DNA of 64,000 bases from CAYPNF01 sp964411985 (GCA_964411985.1 CAYPNF010000009.1:62001-126000), one strand, 5' to 3'. Positions 33,926 to 42,790 are shown, numbered from the stretch's first letter. The notes: a model not told the origin generated them from the sequence alone. Made by a program: numbers and translations.

Positions 33926-35902
33926 CTATCTCAACGGGATACTGAAGACCGCGCAACTCAGTGCGGGCACGCGAAGGCCGGAGGAAACCGGCATGCCATC
34001 CGTGCGCTGAATGTCCACTTCTCTCGGTTTCCCAGGCGTGTTATGGGCGGAATGCGATGCCCCGGTGATGTGCCAGCGAGTCGCTGAGCTGCCGATTGTC
34101 GTCCCGGAGACGGAAGGGCGAAGCTCAACCTCGGAATCAGTCGGATTCATCACTCCGACAGTGAGCGTTCTCGCGTCCTTGGACAAGGCGGCGGCCACGT
34201 CGCAGGAGCCAAAGCTCTGTTCGAGGTGCAGGGGAATCTGCCCGTAGTGTGCGCGGTAGAGTTGCAGCACCAGGCCAGTGGTCTCCATCTCGGCCGCAGT
34301 GCGGGTGGTCTTGATGGCGCCGATCACGTTCACTGTTTGGGCGTAGTGTGCCATCTGGATGAGATCACTGTTGCGGAAGTACTCGTGCAGCCCCGCAGAC
34401 ACCCCCAGTCCATCCGCCAAATCATAGACACAGCCGAGTTCACCATAGACGTAGTCCCGGTGCCAATAATTCCACTCATCCATGGCGATGGGAATGACGC
34501 GCCCCTTCAGATTCGGCAGGCTCGCCTGCAGCTTGCGGTGCCCCTCCGCCTTCTTCCGGATAGAATCCTTCAACATCCCGACATGAGTAAGCAGGTCGGT
34601 CCGTTGGTCCCCGGTCCAAGGCACACGGCCTCGGTAGAAGTGTTCGGAGAGCATGTCCATGTGATCCGCGCATTCTTCCAGCATGATGCGCGAGCAGGTC
34701 TTTCCCGATTTCACTTGGTCGGGGTCATGGTCTTTGTTGATCGTATCCAGGTCGCCTACCGCTGTCAGGGTTACCTTGGGATCGGCTTTGCGCATGGCCT
34801 CCACCACGAGGTTGTTTTTAAGCGTGTAATGCTGCATCTGCATGAAACCAAGCTGCCACGGGCCAAACATCTCGTTACCTACGCACCAATACTTCACGCT
34901 ATAGGGCGTCTTGCTGCCATTCCGGGCCCGCCAACTGCCGCCAAGCGTCGTGGTGGCTCCGTTGCAGTACTCCACCCATTGGCCCGCGGAGTAGGCGTCA
35001 CCGAAACCGGTATTGACCGCAATCATCGGTTCCGTGCGAATCTCACGGCAGAAAGTAATGAATTCGTCCGTGCCGAAGTCGTTGTGCTCCACGCCCGTCC
35101 AAGCCGGGTTCTTCCGAGGAGGTCGCCGGTCGCGGTCGCCAATGCCGTCGCGCCAATCGTAACCGCTGACAAAATTTCCTCCCGGCCAACGGTACACGGT
35201 GCCACCAAGTTGTTTGAGCAAAGCGAGTGTGTCTGGTCGCATACCATGGATGTTGTCGCTCGGCATGAGCGAGGGCGGCCCCAGCAACGCGTCCCCACTC
35301 AGTACACGGATTTCGAAAACCCCATTGGTTTCCCCACCCACCCGTGGGGTGAAAGAGAATGCCTGCTTGGTGTACCCCCCCTTTTTGAAGGTTACCACCT
35401 TGGCATCACGGTCAGCCGGAGCGGTTCCCCAAACCAAGGCCACCTCCACCTCGAGACGACTTCCCAGCGGTTTAGCCCACACGTATCCTTCATACTTCCT
35501 GCCCGCCACCAACCCAAGATCGCGTTGCCGGATCCCCGCACCCGCGTTGATGCGCGGCGAATGATCGCCAACAAAAGCATCCTTCTTCACCATCCTCACT
35601 GCTGCGGGGTTGCCCATCACCTGCCAGGGTGATGCTCCCACCACCGGGAAAGCCGTGTTCGTGAGGCTGCGATAGGGAGCGTAATCCGCTGTAATCGGGA
35701 AGTAGAACTTCCGATCCTCGAGCATTTCCGCCCAAACGCCGCCGTAGATGCATCGGCCCAAGTGCTCAATGAACTGGCCATAGATATAGGGGCTGATGGG
35801 TGCACCCGTCTTACCTAAGTCCAACTTCAAGTCCTGCGACGCCGCAAAAGCGTTGGAAAGGGACAGAAATCCCGCCGTAAGGAGAGCTAAGATTGGTTTC
35901 AT
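33926..35902 (-). CDS. GH51 alpha-L-arabinofuranosidase with inserted carbohydrate-binding domain
   Basis: The 658-residue protein has a signal peptide (MKPILALLTAGFLSLSNAFA). The N-terminal IYGQFIEHLGRCIYGGVWAE is the GH51 start. A beta-sandwich of about 140 residues (~65-210, with FSFTPRVGGETNGVFEIRV) interrupts the barrel and resembles a CBM4/9 module. The barrel resumes with VYRWPGGNFVSGYDW. The acid/base Glu344 is in CVGNE and the nucleophile Glu476 is in AMDEWN. Both are conserved, so activity on arabinofuranosides is expected. It differs from the operon copy at 19799 by the insert, so the two may act on different polymers. It is a single-gene unit; its upstream region runs into the 54-bp repeat array. 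Confidence 0.93.
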   Translation of the reverse strand: MKPILALLTAGFLSLSNAFAASQDLKLDLGKTGAPISPYIYGQFIEHLGRCIYGGVWAEMLEDRKFYFPITADYAPYRSLTNTAFPVVGASPWQVMGNPAAVRMVKKDAFVGDHSPRINAGAGIRQRDLGLVAGRKYEGYVWAKPLGSRLEVEVALVWGTAPADRDAKVVTFKKGGYTKQAFSFTPRVGGETNGVFEIRVLSGDALLGPPSLMPSDNIHGMRPDTLALLKQLGGTVYRWPGGNFVSGYDWRDGIGDRDRRPPRKNPAWTGVEHNDFGTDEFITFCREIRTEPMIAVNTGFGDAYSAGQWVEYCNGATTTLGGSWRARNGSKTPYSVKYWCVGNEMFGPWQLGFMQMQHYTLKNNLVVEAMRKADPKVTLTAVGDLDTINKDHDPDQVKSGKTCSRIMLEECADHMDMLSEHFYRGRVPWTGDQRTDLLTHVGMLKDSIRKKAEGHRKLQASLPNLKGRVIPIAMDEWNYWHRDYVYGELGCVYDLADGLGVSAGLHEYFRNSDLIQMAHYAQTVNVIGAIKTTRTAAEMETTGLVLQLYRAHYGQIPLHLEQSFGSCDVAAALSKDARTLTVGVMNPTDSEVELRPSVSGTTIGSSATRWHITGASHSAHNTPGKPREVDIQRTDGMPVSSGLRVPALSCAVFSIPLR

Positions 35903-36012
35903 GCTGTGTTAAAGGTAAATGTAGTAGAACCGCGTCTGCGTGTCGAGCACGCTTCCCCAGGGGAGCCAAGCACCGTTGCGCTCCAAGTAGATCCGAACTG
36001 GTTAGGGTCCAA

Positions 36013-36166
36013 ATACTGGCACCAAAATCAGAATAGTTGATTTAGGTGCCAAACTATCTAGCATATTCTCTGGCACGTAATTGACTATTTCTTATTTAGG
36101 TGCCAAATTACGGAACGGTGTTTCTGGCACGAAAGTTGGCTTTGACCTGTTTTGGTGCCAAATTGA
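36013..36166. repeat. Three tandem 54-bp units, each an inverted repeat TGGCAC ... GTGCCA
   Basis: TGGCAC begins at 36017, 36071 and 36125, exactly 54 bases apart. Its reverse complement GTGCCA, within TTAGGTGCCAAA or TTTGGTGCCAAA, begins at 36046, 36100 and 36155. Each unit can form a stem with a loop of about 23 bases, or can bind a dimeric protein. A degenerate half site (TTAGGGTCCAAAT) lies just before the first unit. The DNA between arms is AT-rich and poorly conserved. The array ends 37 bases before the ATPase gene at 36200. In unit 3, TGGCACG is followed after four bases by TTGG, close to a sigma-54 promoter (-24 and -12), but the other units do not match. Confidence 0.8.
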
Positions 36167-36199
36167 AAACGGAAAACTTTTCATGAACCCACCGAACCT

Positions 36200-37627
36200 A
36201 TGGCTTTGTTTGTTGGACGAGAGAAGGAACGAGAGGAGTTTCGGCAACTTCTCCGAAAAAAAACCGCGTCGCTGGTAGTTTGCGAAGGCCGCAGGCGAAT
36301 CGGGAAGAGCACCTTTGTAAAGGAATGTGCGCGGGATGCGGATCACTTTTTGGCCTTTGAAGGCTTGCCTCCCCGGCCGGGCCTTGGCGCGAAGGAACAG
36401 CTGGAGGTCTTTGCCCAAAGACTGGCGGAGCAAACCCAGGCCCCCAAAGTGGGTTTGGAGAGCTGGCCGCAGGCTTTTCAGCTGCTGGCAAGTCTCTTAC
36501 CCGCAAAAGGGAGGACGGTTCTCTTGTTCGACGAAATCTCCTGGATGGCGATGGGCGAACCCGACTTTGCCGGGCACCTGAAGGTGGCCTGGGACAACCT
36601 ATTTTCACGGCACGAGAACCTAGTCCTGTTTCTGTGCGGCTCTGTATCCTCGTGGATCCAGGACAACATCCTGAATCAAACGGGCTTTGTTGGACGATGC
36701 TCCTGGCAGTTTCACCTGGCTCCATTGGCATTGCCCGCGTGCAACCTATTCTGGCGTCGCAAGCCAGTGAGTGCCGCCGAGAAGGTGAAAATCCTTTCGG
36801 TCACGGGAGGGGTTCCCCGGTACTTGGAGGAAATCGATCCCGCCCAGACCGCGGAGCAGAACATCCAGCGGCTTTGCTTCAACCCGGGCGGGTTGCTCTT
36901 CCGGGAGTTCGACCAGATCTTTCACGATATCTTCTCCAGGCGCGCCGAAACCTACCGCAAAGTGGCGTCTGCTTTGGCCGATGGACCCAAGAGCATCTCT
37001 GAAATCAGCGTTGCTTTGGGTCAAACCCGCGGCGGAACTTTGGGGGGAGTTTTGGAGGATCTAGCGGCGGCCGGGTTTCTCAGCTGCGATTCGAGTTTTC
37101 ATCCGATCACTGGCGGCAGCTTGCCTCGAGGCATCCGCTACCGGCTGAGCGACAATTACCTCCGGTTCTATTTGCGGTACGTGGAACCGGCCCGCGATGC
37201 CATCGAAAAGGGGTTCTTCCAGTGGACACCCCTGGAATCCATACCCGGCTGGGAAAGTTGGATGGGGCTGCAGTGCGAGAACATGGTGGTGGGCAACTTG
37301 GAGACCGTGATGGATCGAATTGGCTTGGGCAAGGTGCCGATCCTCAACGCCGGACCCTATTTTCAGAGGGCCACGCCGCAACGAAAAGGCTGCCAGGTGG
37401 ACCTGCTCCTGCGCACTCGGGAGGCAATCTACCTTCTGGAGGTGAAGCTGGCCCGGCAGATCGAGAATTCGGTCATTTCTGACATGAAACAGAAAGTGGA
37501 ACGACTCGGCATTCCCCGTTCCCTTTCCGTGCGGACCGGCCTGATCTTTCAGGGAACGCTGCATCCGGACATTGAACCGTCCAACTACTTTGACTTCCTT
37601 GTGCCCTTGGAAAAGTTGCTGGAATAG
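36200..37627 (+). CDS. AAA-type ATPase with winged helix and DUF234/PD-(D/E)XK-like C-terminus
   Basis: The 475-residue cytoplasmic protein opens with FVGREKEREEF, the usual start of this P-loop family. Walker A is GRRRIGKST (residues 30-38) and Walker B is VLLFDE (107-112). LCGSVSSW (sensor 1 region) and SVTGGVPRYLEEID follow. A winged-helix segment is at about 255-300 (SISEISVALGQTRGG, then LEDLAAAGFL). The C-terminal domain carries QVDLLLRTREAIYLLEVK split as D-x(n)-E-x-K, the catalytic pattern of PD-(D/E)XK nucleases in DUF234. Such ATPases are common accessory genes in archaea and bacteria; their function is unknown. It is alone on its transcript, directly behind the 54-bp inverted repeats, and its flanks are more AT-rich than the neighbourhood, which hints at acquisition. 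Confidence 0.88.
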   Translation: MALFVGREKEREEFRQLLRKKTASLVVCEGRRRIGKSTFVKECARDADHFLAFEGLPPRPGLGAKEQLEVFAQRLAEQTQAPKVGLESWPQAFQLLASLLPAKGRTVLLFDEISWMAMGEPDFAGHLKVAWDNLFSRHENLVLFLCGSVSSWIQDNILNQTGFVGRCSWQFHLAPLALPACNLFWRRKPVSAAEKVKILSVTGGVPRYLEEIDPAQTAEQNIQRLCFNPGGLLFREFDQIFHDIFSRRAETYRKVASALADGPKSISEISVALGQTRGGTLGGVLEDLAAAGFLSCDSSFHPITGGSLPRGIRYRLSDNYLRFYLRYVEPARDAIEKGFFQWTPLESIPGWESWMGLQCENMVVGNLETVMDRIGLGKVPILNAGPYFQRATPQRKGCQVDLLLRTREAIYLLEVKLARQIENSVISDMKQKVERLGIPRSLSVRTGLIFQGTLHPDIEPSNYFDFLVPLEKLLE

Positions 37628-37737
37628 AGCGTCCAGGCCCCGGACGGTTTCCGTGCTGTGAGAAATGCAGGGGTTGTGGCCTGAGAAAATATCGTGCAAA
37701 ATACAACCCATTCATGGAACCCAATCGCAGCCTTGCT

Positions 37738-40428
37738 ATGAAACGATGCCAACGGACTTTCCTGGGAACGGCTCTGACGCTGATCCTCACTTCCCTTTGT
37801 CCGCTCGCTGACGCGGGCGATACCAAGAATCCCGCCAACTACGCGCGCCCGTTTGAGCCTGCCACGCGTCCCGCCTTCCTTCCTTTGCCCCCGGGCGCGG
37901 TGGAGCCAACCGGTTGGCTGCGCGATTGGTCCCTGGCCGCCCGGGATGGTTATACGGGTCACATGGATGAGTACGATCCGGAGTTTCAGCGGGCGTGGTC
38001 CCCCGACCACCAGATGCGTGGCGAAGGGCTGCTCTGGTACAAGGGCGCATGGCCTTACGAAGGGGGCGGTTACTGGTTCGACGGCTTGGCACGCCTGGGC
38101 TATGCCTTGCATGACGAAGGGCTCATTGCGCAGGCCCGCAAGCGGTTGCACGCCGTGGCCGACCACATGCACCCAAACAGCCTGCTCTTTCTGTGGTGGC
38201 TCGACCGCAATAACCCTGAGGACCGCAAAGCCGTCACCGCCGCGCTCGACGGTTGGACGCTCTGGGCATCCGGTTTGCTCGGGCGTGCTATGGACGGCTA
38301 CTACGCCGCTTCCGGAGATAGGGCCATTCTGGACGCACTCGTGAAAGCCTATGGCTCGGACCCGGATTGTCTTTCCTCGATCACCGGCAGCCTGTCGAAT
38401 CCCTGGCCGGCCTACGACACCTTTTGCTGGACGGGCCATCGCGGAGTCGCCGCCGCGTTGGATGCCATGTTCAAGCAGGACCGAACCGCACTCTCGCCGA
38501 ATCTGAAGCGTTACCGCCAGGCACCTGACCTGACTCCGGGAGTGGCCGTAGATAACGCCCATGTGGTCGAGTTCCTGGAAAGCACCACGCCGTGGGTAGT
38601 CGGATACCTTTGGACAGGGGACTCGCGCTACCTGCAGGCGGCGGTCGGTTGGCATGACTTCCTGGAGCGGGTGGCCATGCAACCCTATGGGGTGCCGGTT
38701 TCCGACGAGTGGTATGGCCCTCCCGGAGCCTTTCGCGGCAGCGAGACCTGTGACGTGGCCGGATACGTTTGGAGCCAGGTCAGCTTGCTCTCCGTCACCG
38801 GCGAAGGCCGGATGGGCGACCGTGCGGAGCGGGCTTTCTTTAACGCCGGGGCTGCCACCGTGTCGCGTGACTTCAAGACCCATGTCTATTTCCAGAGTCC
38901 GAACCGTTTCGCCAATTTGTCGCCCGATTTTCCGCACGGCCCTCGGGGTGGTGGCGGAGCCTATCAGGCCAAGCACTCGCCGCTTTGCTGCACCGCCGCG
39001 CTCAACCGCGTCGTGCCCTGGTACGTGACGCACATGTGGATGGCCACCTACGACAACGGTCTGGCGGCCACTTGCTATGGACCTTGCAAAGTAAGCGCCT
39101 TGGTCGGCAAACGCATACCCGTCGTGCTCACCTGCAAAACGGAGTACCCTTTCAACGACTCGATCGAGATCACGGTGCAGCCTGAACGGAAGACCGCTTT
39201 TCCCTTGAGTTTCCGGATCCCCGGTTGGTGCCAAGCACCCAAGCTGGAAGTGAACGGTTCCGCGATCGCCCTCAAGCCGACCTCCTCCGGATTCGTCCGG
39301 GTGCAACGGACCTGGAGGCCGGGGGATACCGTGCGTCTGCACTTGCCGATGACGGCCACGGTGCAAACCGGGCGCGACGCCGCAGCAACTGAACCCTACG
39401 ACGGCGCGCATCGAGCCACACGGGTGGCTATTCCCGAGAAGGACAGCACCCTTGGCCGCCCCTGCGCATCCGTCTCGTACGGCCCCTTGCTCTTCGCTCT
39501 GCCCATTCCTGACACCACCGACGCGAACACGCCCGATCCTGCCGCCCGATGGCAGTTCGCACTGGACGTGCAAAACCCAGGGCTGACCGTGGAACGATCC
39601 TCCATGCCAGGTAAGTGGAACTGGCCCCTGGCAGCGCCCTTGAAGCTTCAGGCAAACGCGGTCGCTATTCCCTGGAATCCCGATCCCAAGAATCCCCAAC
39701 TACCCGCGTTGCCGATCGCGAAGAAGCAAACCCCAGAGCGGGTCACTCTGATTCCGTATGGTTGTACTAAGTTCCGAGTGTCCATGTTCCCGGTCACGGC
39801 CGGACCTGCAGTCGAGAGCGCGGCAATCCGCCGGATCCTGTTCCTGGGGAACAGCATCACCCTGCACGGGCCCAATGCCGAGATCGGTTGGGCAGGAAAC
39901 TGGGGGATGGCCGCCAGTTCGGAGGACAAAGACTACGTTCATCTGGTCACCAGCGCCGTCGCCAAGCACACCGGGATCACTCCGCAAATTAGGGTCCAGA
40001 ACATTGCCGACTTCGAGCGCAATTACGCAACCTACGACGTGGATGGACAAATGAAGGAACTCTTCGCGTTCGATCCGGATTTGGTTGTCCTGGCCATCGG
40101 GGAGAACGTTCCGGCGCTGACTTCTCCGGAGTCGCAGACCCAATTCAAGCAAGGCGTGACAAAGATCCTCCAGTGCGCTTTGGCCAAACGTCATCCGCTT
40201 GTGGTGGTGCGGAGCTGTTTCTGGCCCGATGCCGCCAAAGACCAGATGCTCCGCCAGGCCTGTGAGGAAGCCGACGCCCGCTTCGTCGATGCCGCGCCCC
40301 TTGGCGCCGATCCCGCCAACGCTGCGCGTTCAGAGCGGGCGTTCCAGCACGAAGGGGTCGCCGGGCATCCGGGTGACCGCGGCATGAAAGCCCTGGCTGA
40401 TGCCATCGTTCAGGCGGTGCTGAAGTGA
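37738..40428 (+). CDS. GH127-like beta-L-arabinofuranosidase fused to an SGNH hydrolase domain
   Basis: The ATG at 37738 gives 896 residues with a signal peptide (core RTFLGTALTLILTSL); an in-frame ATG at 37714 would add eight residues. Residues to about 640 follow the GH127 (DUF1680) plan: GYWFDGLARLGYAL, TCDVAGYVW, FQSPNRFANL, then PLCCTAALNRVVPWY, in which a Cys is the expected nucleophile, and SFRIPGWCQAPKLEVNG in the beta domain. From about 700 a second domain begins with ILFLGNSITLHG (block I Ser), then GEN in LVVLAIGENVPAL and a C-terminal GHPGDRGM carrying the His and Asp. This is an SGNH esterase fold. The fusion implies coupled removal of beta-L-arabinofuranose and an ester such as acetate. 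Confidence 0.85.
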   Translation: MKRCQRTFLGTALTLILTSLCPLADAGDTKNPANYARPFEPATRPAFLPLPPGAVEPTGWLRDWSLAARDGYTGHMDEYDPEFQRAWSPDHQMRGEGLLWYKGAWPYEGGGYWFDGLARLGYALHDEGLIAQARKRLHAVADHMHPNSLLFLWWLDRNNPEDRKAVTAALDGWTLWASGLLGRAMDGYYAASGDRAILDALVKAYGSDPDCLSSITGSLSNPWPAYDTFCWTGHRGVAAALDAMFKQDRTALSPNLKRYRQAPDLTPGVAVDNAHVVEFLESTTPWVVGYLWTGDSRYLQAAVGWHDFLERVAMQPYGVPVSDEWYGPPGAFRGSETCDVAGYVWSQVSLLSVTGEGRMGDRAERAFFNAGAATVSRDFKTHVYFQSPNRFANLSPDFPHGPRGGGGAYQAKHSPLCCTAALNRVVPWYVTHMWMATYDNGLAATCYGPCKVSALVGKRIPVVLTCKTEYPFNDSIEITVQPERKTAFPLSFRIPGWCQAPKLEVNGSAIALKPTSSGFVRVQRTWRPGDTVRLHLPMTATVQTGRDAAATEPYDGAHRATRVAIPEKDSTLGRPCASVSYGPLLFALPIPDTTDANTPDPAARWQFALDVQNPGLTVERSSMPGKWNWPLAAPLKLQANAVAIPWNPDPKNPQLPALPIAKKQTPERVTLIPYGCTKFRVSMFPVTAGPAVESAAIRRILFLGNSITLHGPNAEIGWAGNWGMAASSEDKDYVHLVTSAVAKHTGITPQIRVQNIADFERNYATYDVDGQMKELFAFDPDLVVLAIGENVPALTSPESQTQFKQGVTKILQCALAKRHPLVVVRSCFWPDAAKDQMLRQACEEADARFVDAAPLGADPANAARSERAFQHEGVAGHPGDRGMKALADAIVQAVLK

Positions 40429-40474
40429 GCTTGAGAACCTGAGTACACGAGGCGACCGGCGCGGAGTCTGTCCG

Positions 40475-40591
40475 GTACCGCAGGCAGCCTTGCCTGCCGT
40501 TTCGCCGACTGCCGAGTCGGCCGACCCTTTCCCTCTGCCCGGGACGCAGGCATGGCAGCCTGCGATACAGCAGCTTGGCAAGCTGCGGTAC
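40475..40591. repeat. 117-bp palindromic repeat, copy A
   Basis: The element begins GTACCGCAGG and ends CTGCGGTAC, a nine-base inverted terminal repeat. Inside are GCAGGCAGCCTTGCCTGC, GACTGCCGAGTCGG, GCAGGCATGGCAGCCTGC and CAGCTTGGCAAGCTG, each able to fold on itself. Copy B at 42369 has the same length and differs at three positions. The high identity suggests recent spread or repeated correction. Confidence 0.85.
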
Positions 40592-40706
40592 GACGCAAGA
40601 TGCTACTTCACCTAAACTTTATGTAGTCCCGGAATGTGGCTTTGGCCAAGACCTCGGGAAGGTGCCAACCAGTTGCATGGTATGCTCTGCATACCACTGC
40701 CAATTC

Positions 40707-42239
40707 CTACTCCTCGATCAAGGTCAGATCCGTGGACGGTTTGCGGTAGTGTTTCTTTGCGATGTAGGCCTTGGTCTCGTCCACCATCTTCTGGGTGATT
40801 TGGTAGTTGTACTTGCTGTAGTCTTCCAGCGCCAACGTCCCCACCCAGAAGAAGCCCCACTTGTCGAAGAAATCGGTCAAGTCGAGCTTGCCCACCTCGC
40901 AACAGAGCTTCACAAACTCAAATTGGTTGCGGATCGAGTTATCTCCAGTCCCGGCGTCAGGGCTTCTCCGCATTCGCTCCATCACATCTGCGTAAAAGTC
41001 AGGCCGGCCGTTGCGGGCGAAGTAGAGGTGCAGTTGCCAGAACGGAACCAACCGATCGAACACATCGTTACACGCGAGGTACGAAAGCCTTGGACTGGCT
41101 TCCACGATATTCTTATGCGCGGACGCGTAGTTCTTCTGCGCCTTGAGGCGGCTCTCGTTGCCCATGGCACCCACCGTGTACATGGAGAAGAGGTTGCAGC
41201 TTACCTCGGTCATTCCACCCCACGTTAGCTGCGGGATCATCTGGAGCACATGCCCGGTTTCGTGGGAAAAGCCCCAGCAGGGATCGCCCTTGATCACCAC
41301 GTCGGGGTTCGCCACCATGCGCATCACATCCCGATCCCCATAATAGGCCACCCCATCTTCGTCCCGAAACATGTAGTAATTGAAATTCACCCGGGCCAGG
41401 AGGTGGTTCCTGGGCACCTTCTTGTACTTGACCAGGCCCATGAGGGTGTAGTGATGGTGGAGCAGGGTGTCGTAGTTGCGGATCAACTCCACGCCTCGGC
41501 TCCGCGTGTGCACCTTGAACCACTCCACCGGGTAGGCCACCTGGATATGTTTCCCGCGCGCATCCAGGATCGGACTCACCGCGTGATCCAGCAGCCGATC
41601 CCAGTCCTGGTTGGTGTGCTTCGAGAGATCGAAAAAGCCATTCACCTGGCCCGTGAGAAAGTGGACCGAAATCTTCGGTGCATGTCTGGCGTCATCGTCG
41701 AAATAGCTCACATAGGCGTTGCCTCCCTTTTGCACCTGGATGACGTTGACCCCCTCCTCCAGCGGAATCTCCTGTCGTTCCAAGCCCCAGCCATTGGGGT
41801 CTTCGGTAGGTTTCACTCCTTCGGGCGGCTTGCGCATCCAGTTCGGAACCAGGAGGGAAATCTTCTTGCCTGCGGTCTTCCCCACGAGCACCACGTGCTC
41901 ACCCGGCTTGAGGTACATCCCGGTGATGTTCTCGTAACGGCTGAATCCCTCCCCCAGTTTCAAGGTCTTTCCCAGCTCACGCGGTGAGGAATACGCCTCG
42001 TAGTAGGCCACTCGGTACACAGGATCGTACACCCCGCCCAACATGGCCTTGGCCACAGCTCGGAGCGCTTCCGTTTGGAAGACACCCAGATCCCGTTCCT
42101 TGACCCCCCGCTTGAGTTGACGGCAACTCGGGTCGGTAAAGAACTTCAGGTCGGCCTGCAACGACTCCTGGGAGTCTCCTGCCAAGCCGTGGGCCAGGCA
42201 GTTCATCAAGATCGCTATCCAGAGGGCTATTCTGCGCAT
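40707..42239 (-). CDS. Peptidase M60-like (enhancin-type) metallopeptidase, secreted
   Basis: The 510-residue protein has a signal peptide (MRRIALWIAILMNCLAHGLA). The N-terminal ~190 residues form a beta-rich region like the M60 accessory domain (GMYLKPGEHVVLVG, GVNVIQVQKGGNAYV). The zinc site is HETGH at 326-330 with a downstream Glu345 in TEVSC, matching the gluzincin pattern HExxH plus Glu. M60 peptidases cut mucin-type and other O-glycosylated proteins, so it may expose protein chains of glycoproteins after glycan trimming. The gene is flanked on both sides by near-identical 117-bp repeats. The HETGH form is one conservative step from the classic HEXGH. Confidence 0.88.
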   Translation of the reverse strand: MRRIALWIAILMNCLAHGLAGDSQESLQADLKFFTDPSCRQLKRGVKERDLGVFQTEALRAVAKAMLGGVYDPVYRVAYYEAYSSPRELGKTLKLGEGFSRYENITGMYLKPGEHVVLVGKTAGKKISLLVPNWMRKPPEGVKPTEDPNGWGLERQEIPLEEGVNVIQVQKGGNAYVSYFDDDARHAPKISVHFLTGQVNGFFDLSKHTNQDWDRLLDHAVSPILDARGKHIQVAYPVEWFKVHTRSRGVELIRNYDTLLHHHYTLMGLVKYKKVPRNHLLARVNFNYYMFRDEDGVAYYGDRDVMRMVANPDVVIKGDPCWGFSHETGHVLQMIPQLTWGGMTEVSCNLFSMYTVGAMGNESRLKAQKNYASAHKNIVEASPRLSYLACNDVFDRLVPFWQLHLYFARNGRPDFYADVMERMRRSPDAGTGDNSIRNQFEFVKLCCEVGKLDLTDFFDKWGFFWVGTLALEDYSKYNYQITQKMVDETKAYIAKKHYRKPSTDLTLIEE

Positions 42240-42368
42240 AGATCGTCAAGTTATCCAGTTCCGCGAACCCAAGCCGGTGAACCCATCACCCGGTCCCTGC
42301 GGCCCATTCGTTGCGGAGATTGAAACAGGAAAGGAAGAGAAACTGCAATCAGAGAGAAGCCCAATCCC

Positions 42369-42485
42369 GTACCGCAGGCAGCCTTGCCTGCTGTTTCGCC
42401 GACTGCCGAGTCGGCCGACCCTTTCCCTCTGTCCGAGACGCAGGCATGGCAGCCTGCGATACAGCAGCTTGGCAAGCTGCGGTAC
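42369..42485. repeat. 117-bp palindromic repeat, copy B
   Basis: It has the same GTACCGCAG and CTGCGGTAC ends and the same internal hairpins as copy A at 40475, with three substitutions in 117 bases. It lies in the same orientation 1.9 kb away, with the M60-like gene between the two copies. It also lies just upstream of a truncated VOC gene, so an insertion into that gene is possible. Confidence 0.85.
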
Positions 42486-42571
42486 GGTGCAAAGGGACGC
42501 ACCGAGTACTCGATGCGAATGCGGTATCGCGTGCTTGGGATGGAGCTGATGATGATCACGATGCCGATACA

Positions 42572-42790
42572 AGCGGTGGTGGCCTGAGCTCCGGCATCAA
42601 CGCGGATCCTTCTCATCGACCCAAAACCCCGTTGGTGGTTCTTTACTCCTGCGAGCTTGAGGTCACCAAACAGAAGGTCCTGCAGGCTGGAGGCTCCATT
42701 TCCAGAGACATCTTCTCCTTTCCCGGAGGGCGCCGCTTCCATTACGTCGATCCAGCCGGGAACGAGTTGGCCGTGTGGTCGGGGAAGTGA
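42572..42790 (+). pseudogene. VOC (glyoxalase) protein, C-terminal fragment
   Basis: About 72 residues match the end of a VOC-superfamily protein: SGGGLSSG, TPLVVLYS, VTKQKVLQAGGSI and the strong terminal signature FSFPGGRRFHYVDPAGNELAVWS. The N-terminal half, which would carry the first beta-alpha-beta-beta-beta module, is missing. Upstream in the same frame is only the 117-bp repeat translated through. No ribosome binding site or proper start is present. I interpret this as a gene broken by the repeat or by deletion. The intact VOC protein at 61092 is not its close parent. Confidence 0.6.

Noticed and set aside
36125..36140. Sigma-54 promoter at repeat unit 3 (TGGCACG, four bases, TTGG)
   Set aside because: The -12 element lacks the GC pair, and the same TGGCAC occurs in units 1 and 2 without any -12 match. 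The periodic inverted repeat explains the match better, so it is kept only as an alternative.
36013..36166. CRISPR-like mini array (three repeats, 54-bp period)
   Set aside because: The conserved words are only 6-12 bases, each unit is itself an inverted pair, and no cas gene is near.
37585..39699. 704-residue minus-strand frame opposite GH127
   Set aside because: Longest antisense frame in the window, but it overlaps the GH127 catalytic region, whose Cys motif is intact, and it has no recognisable domain.
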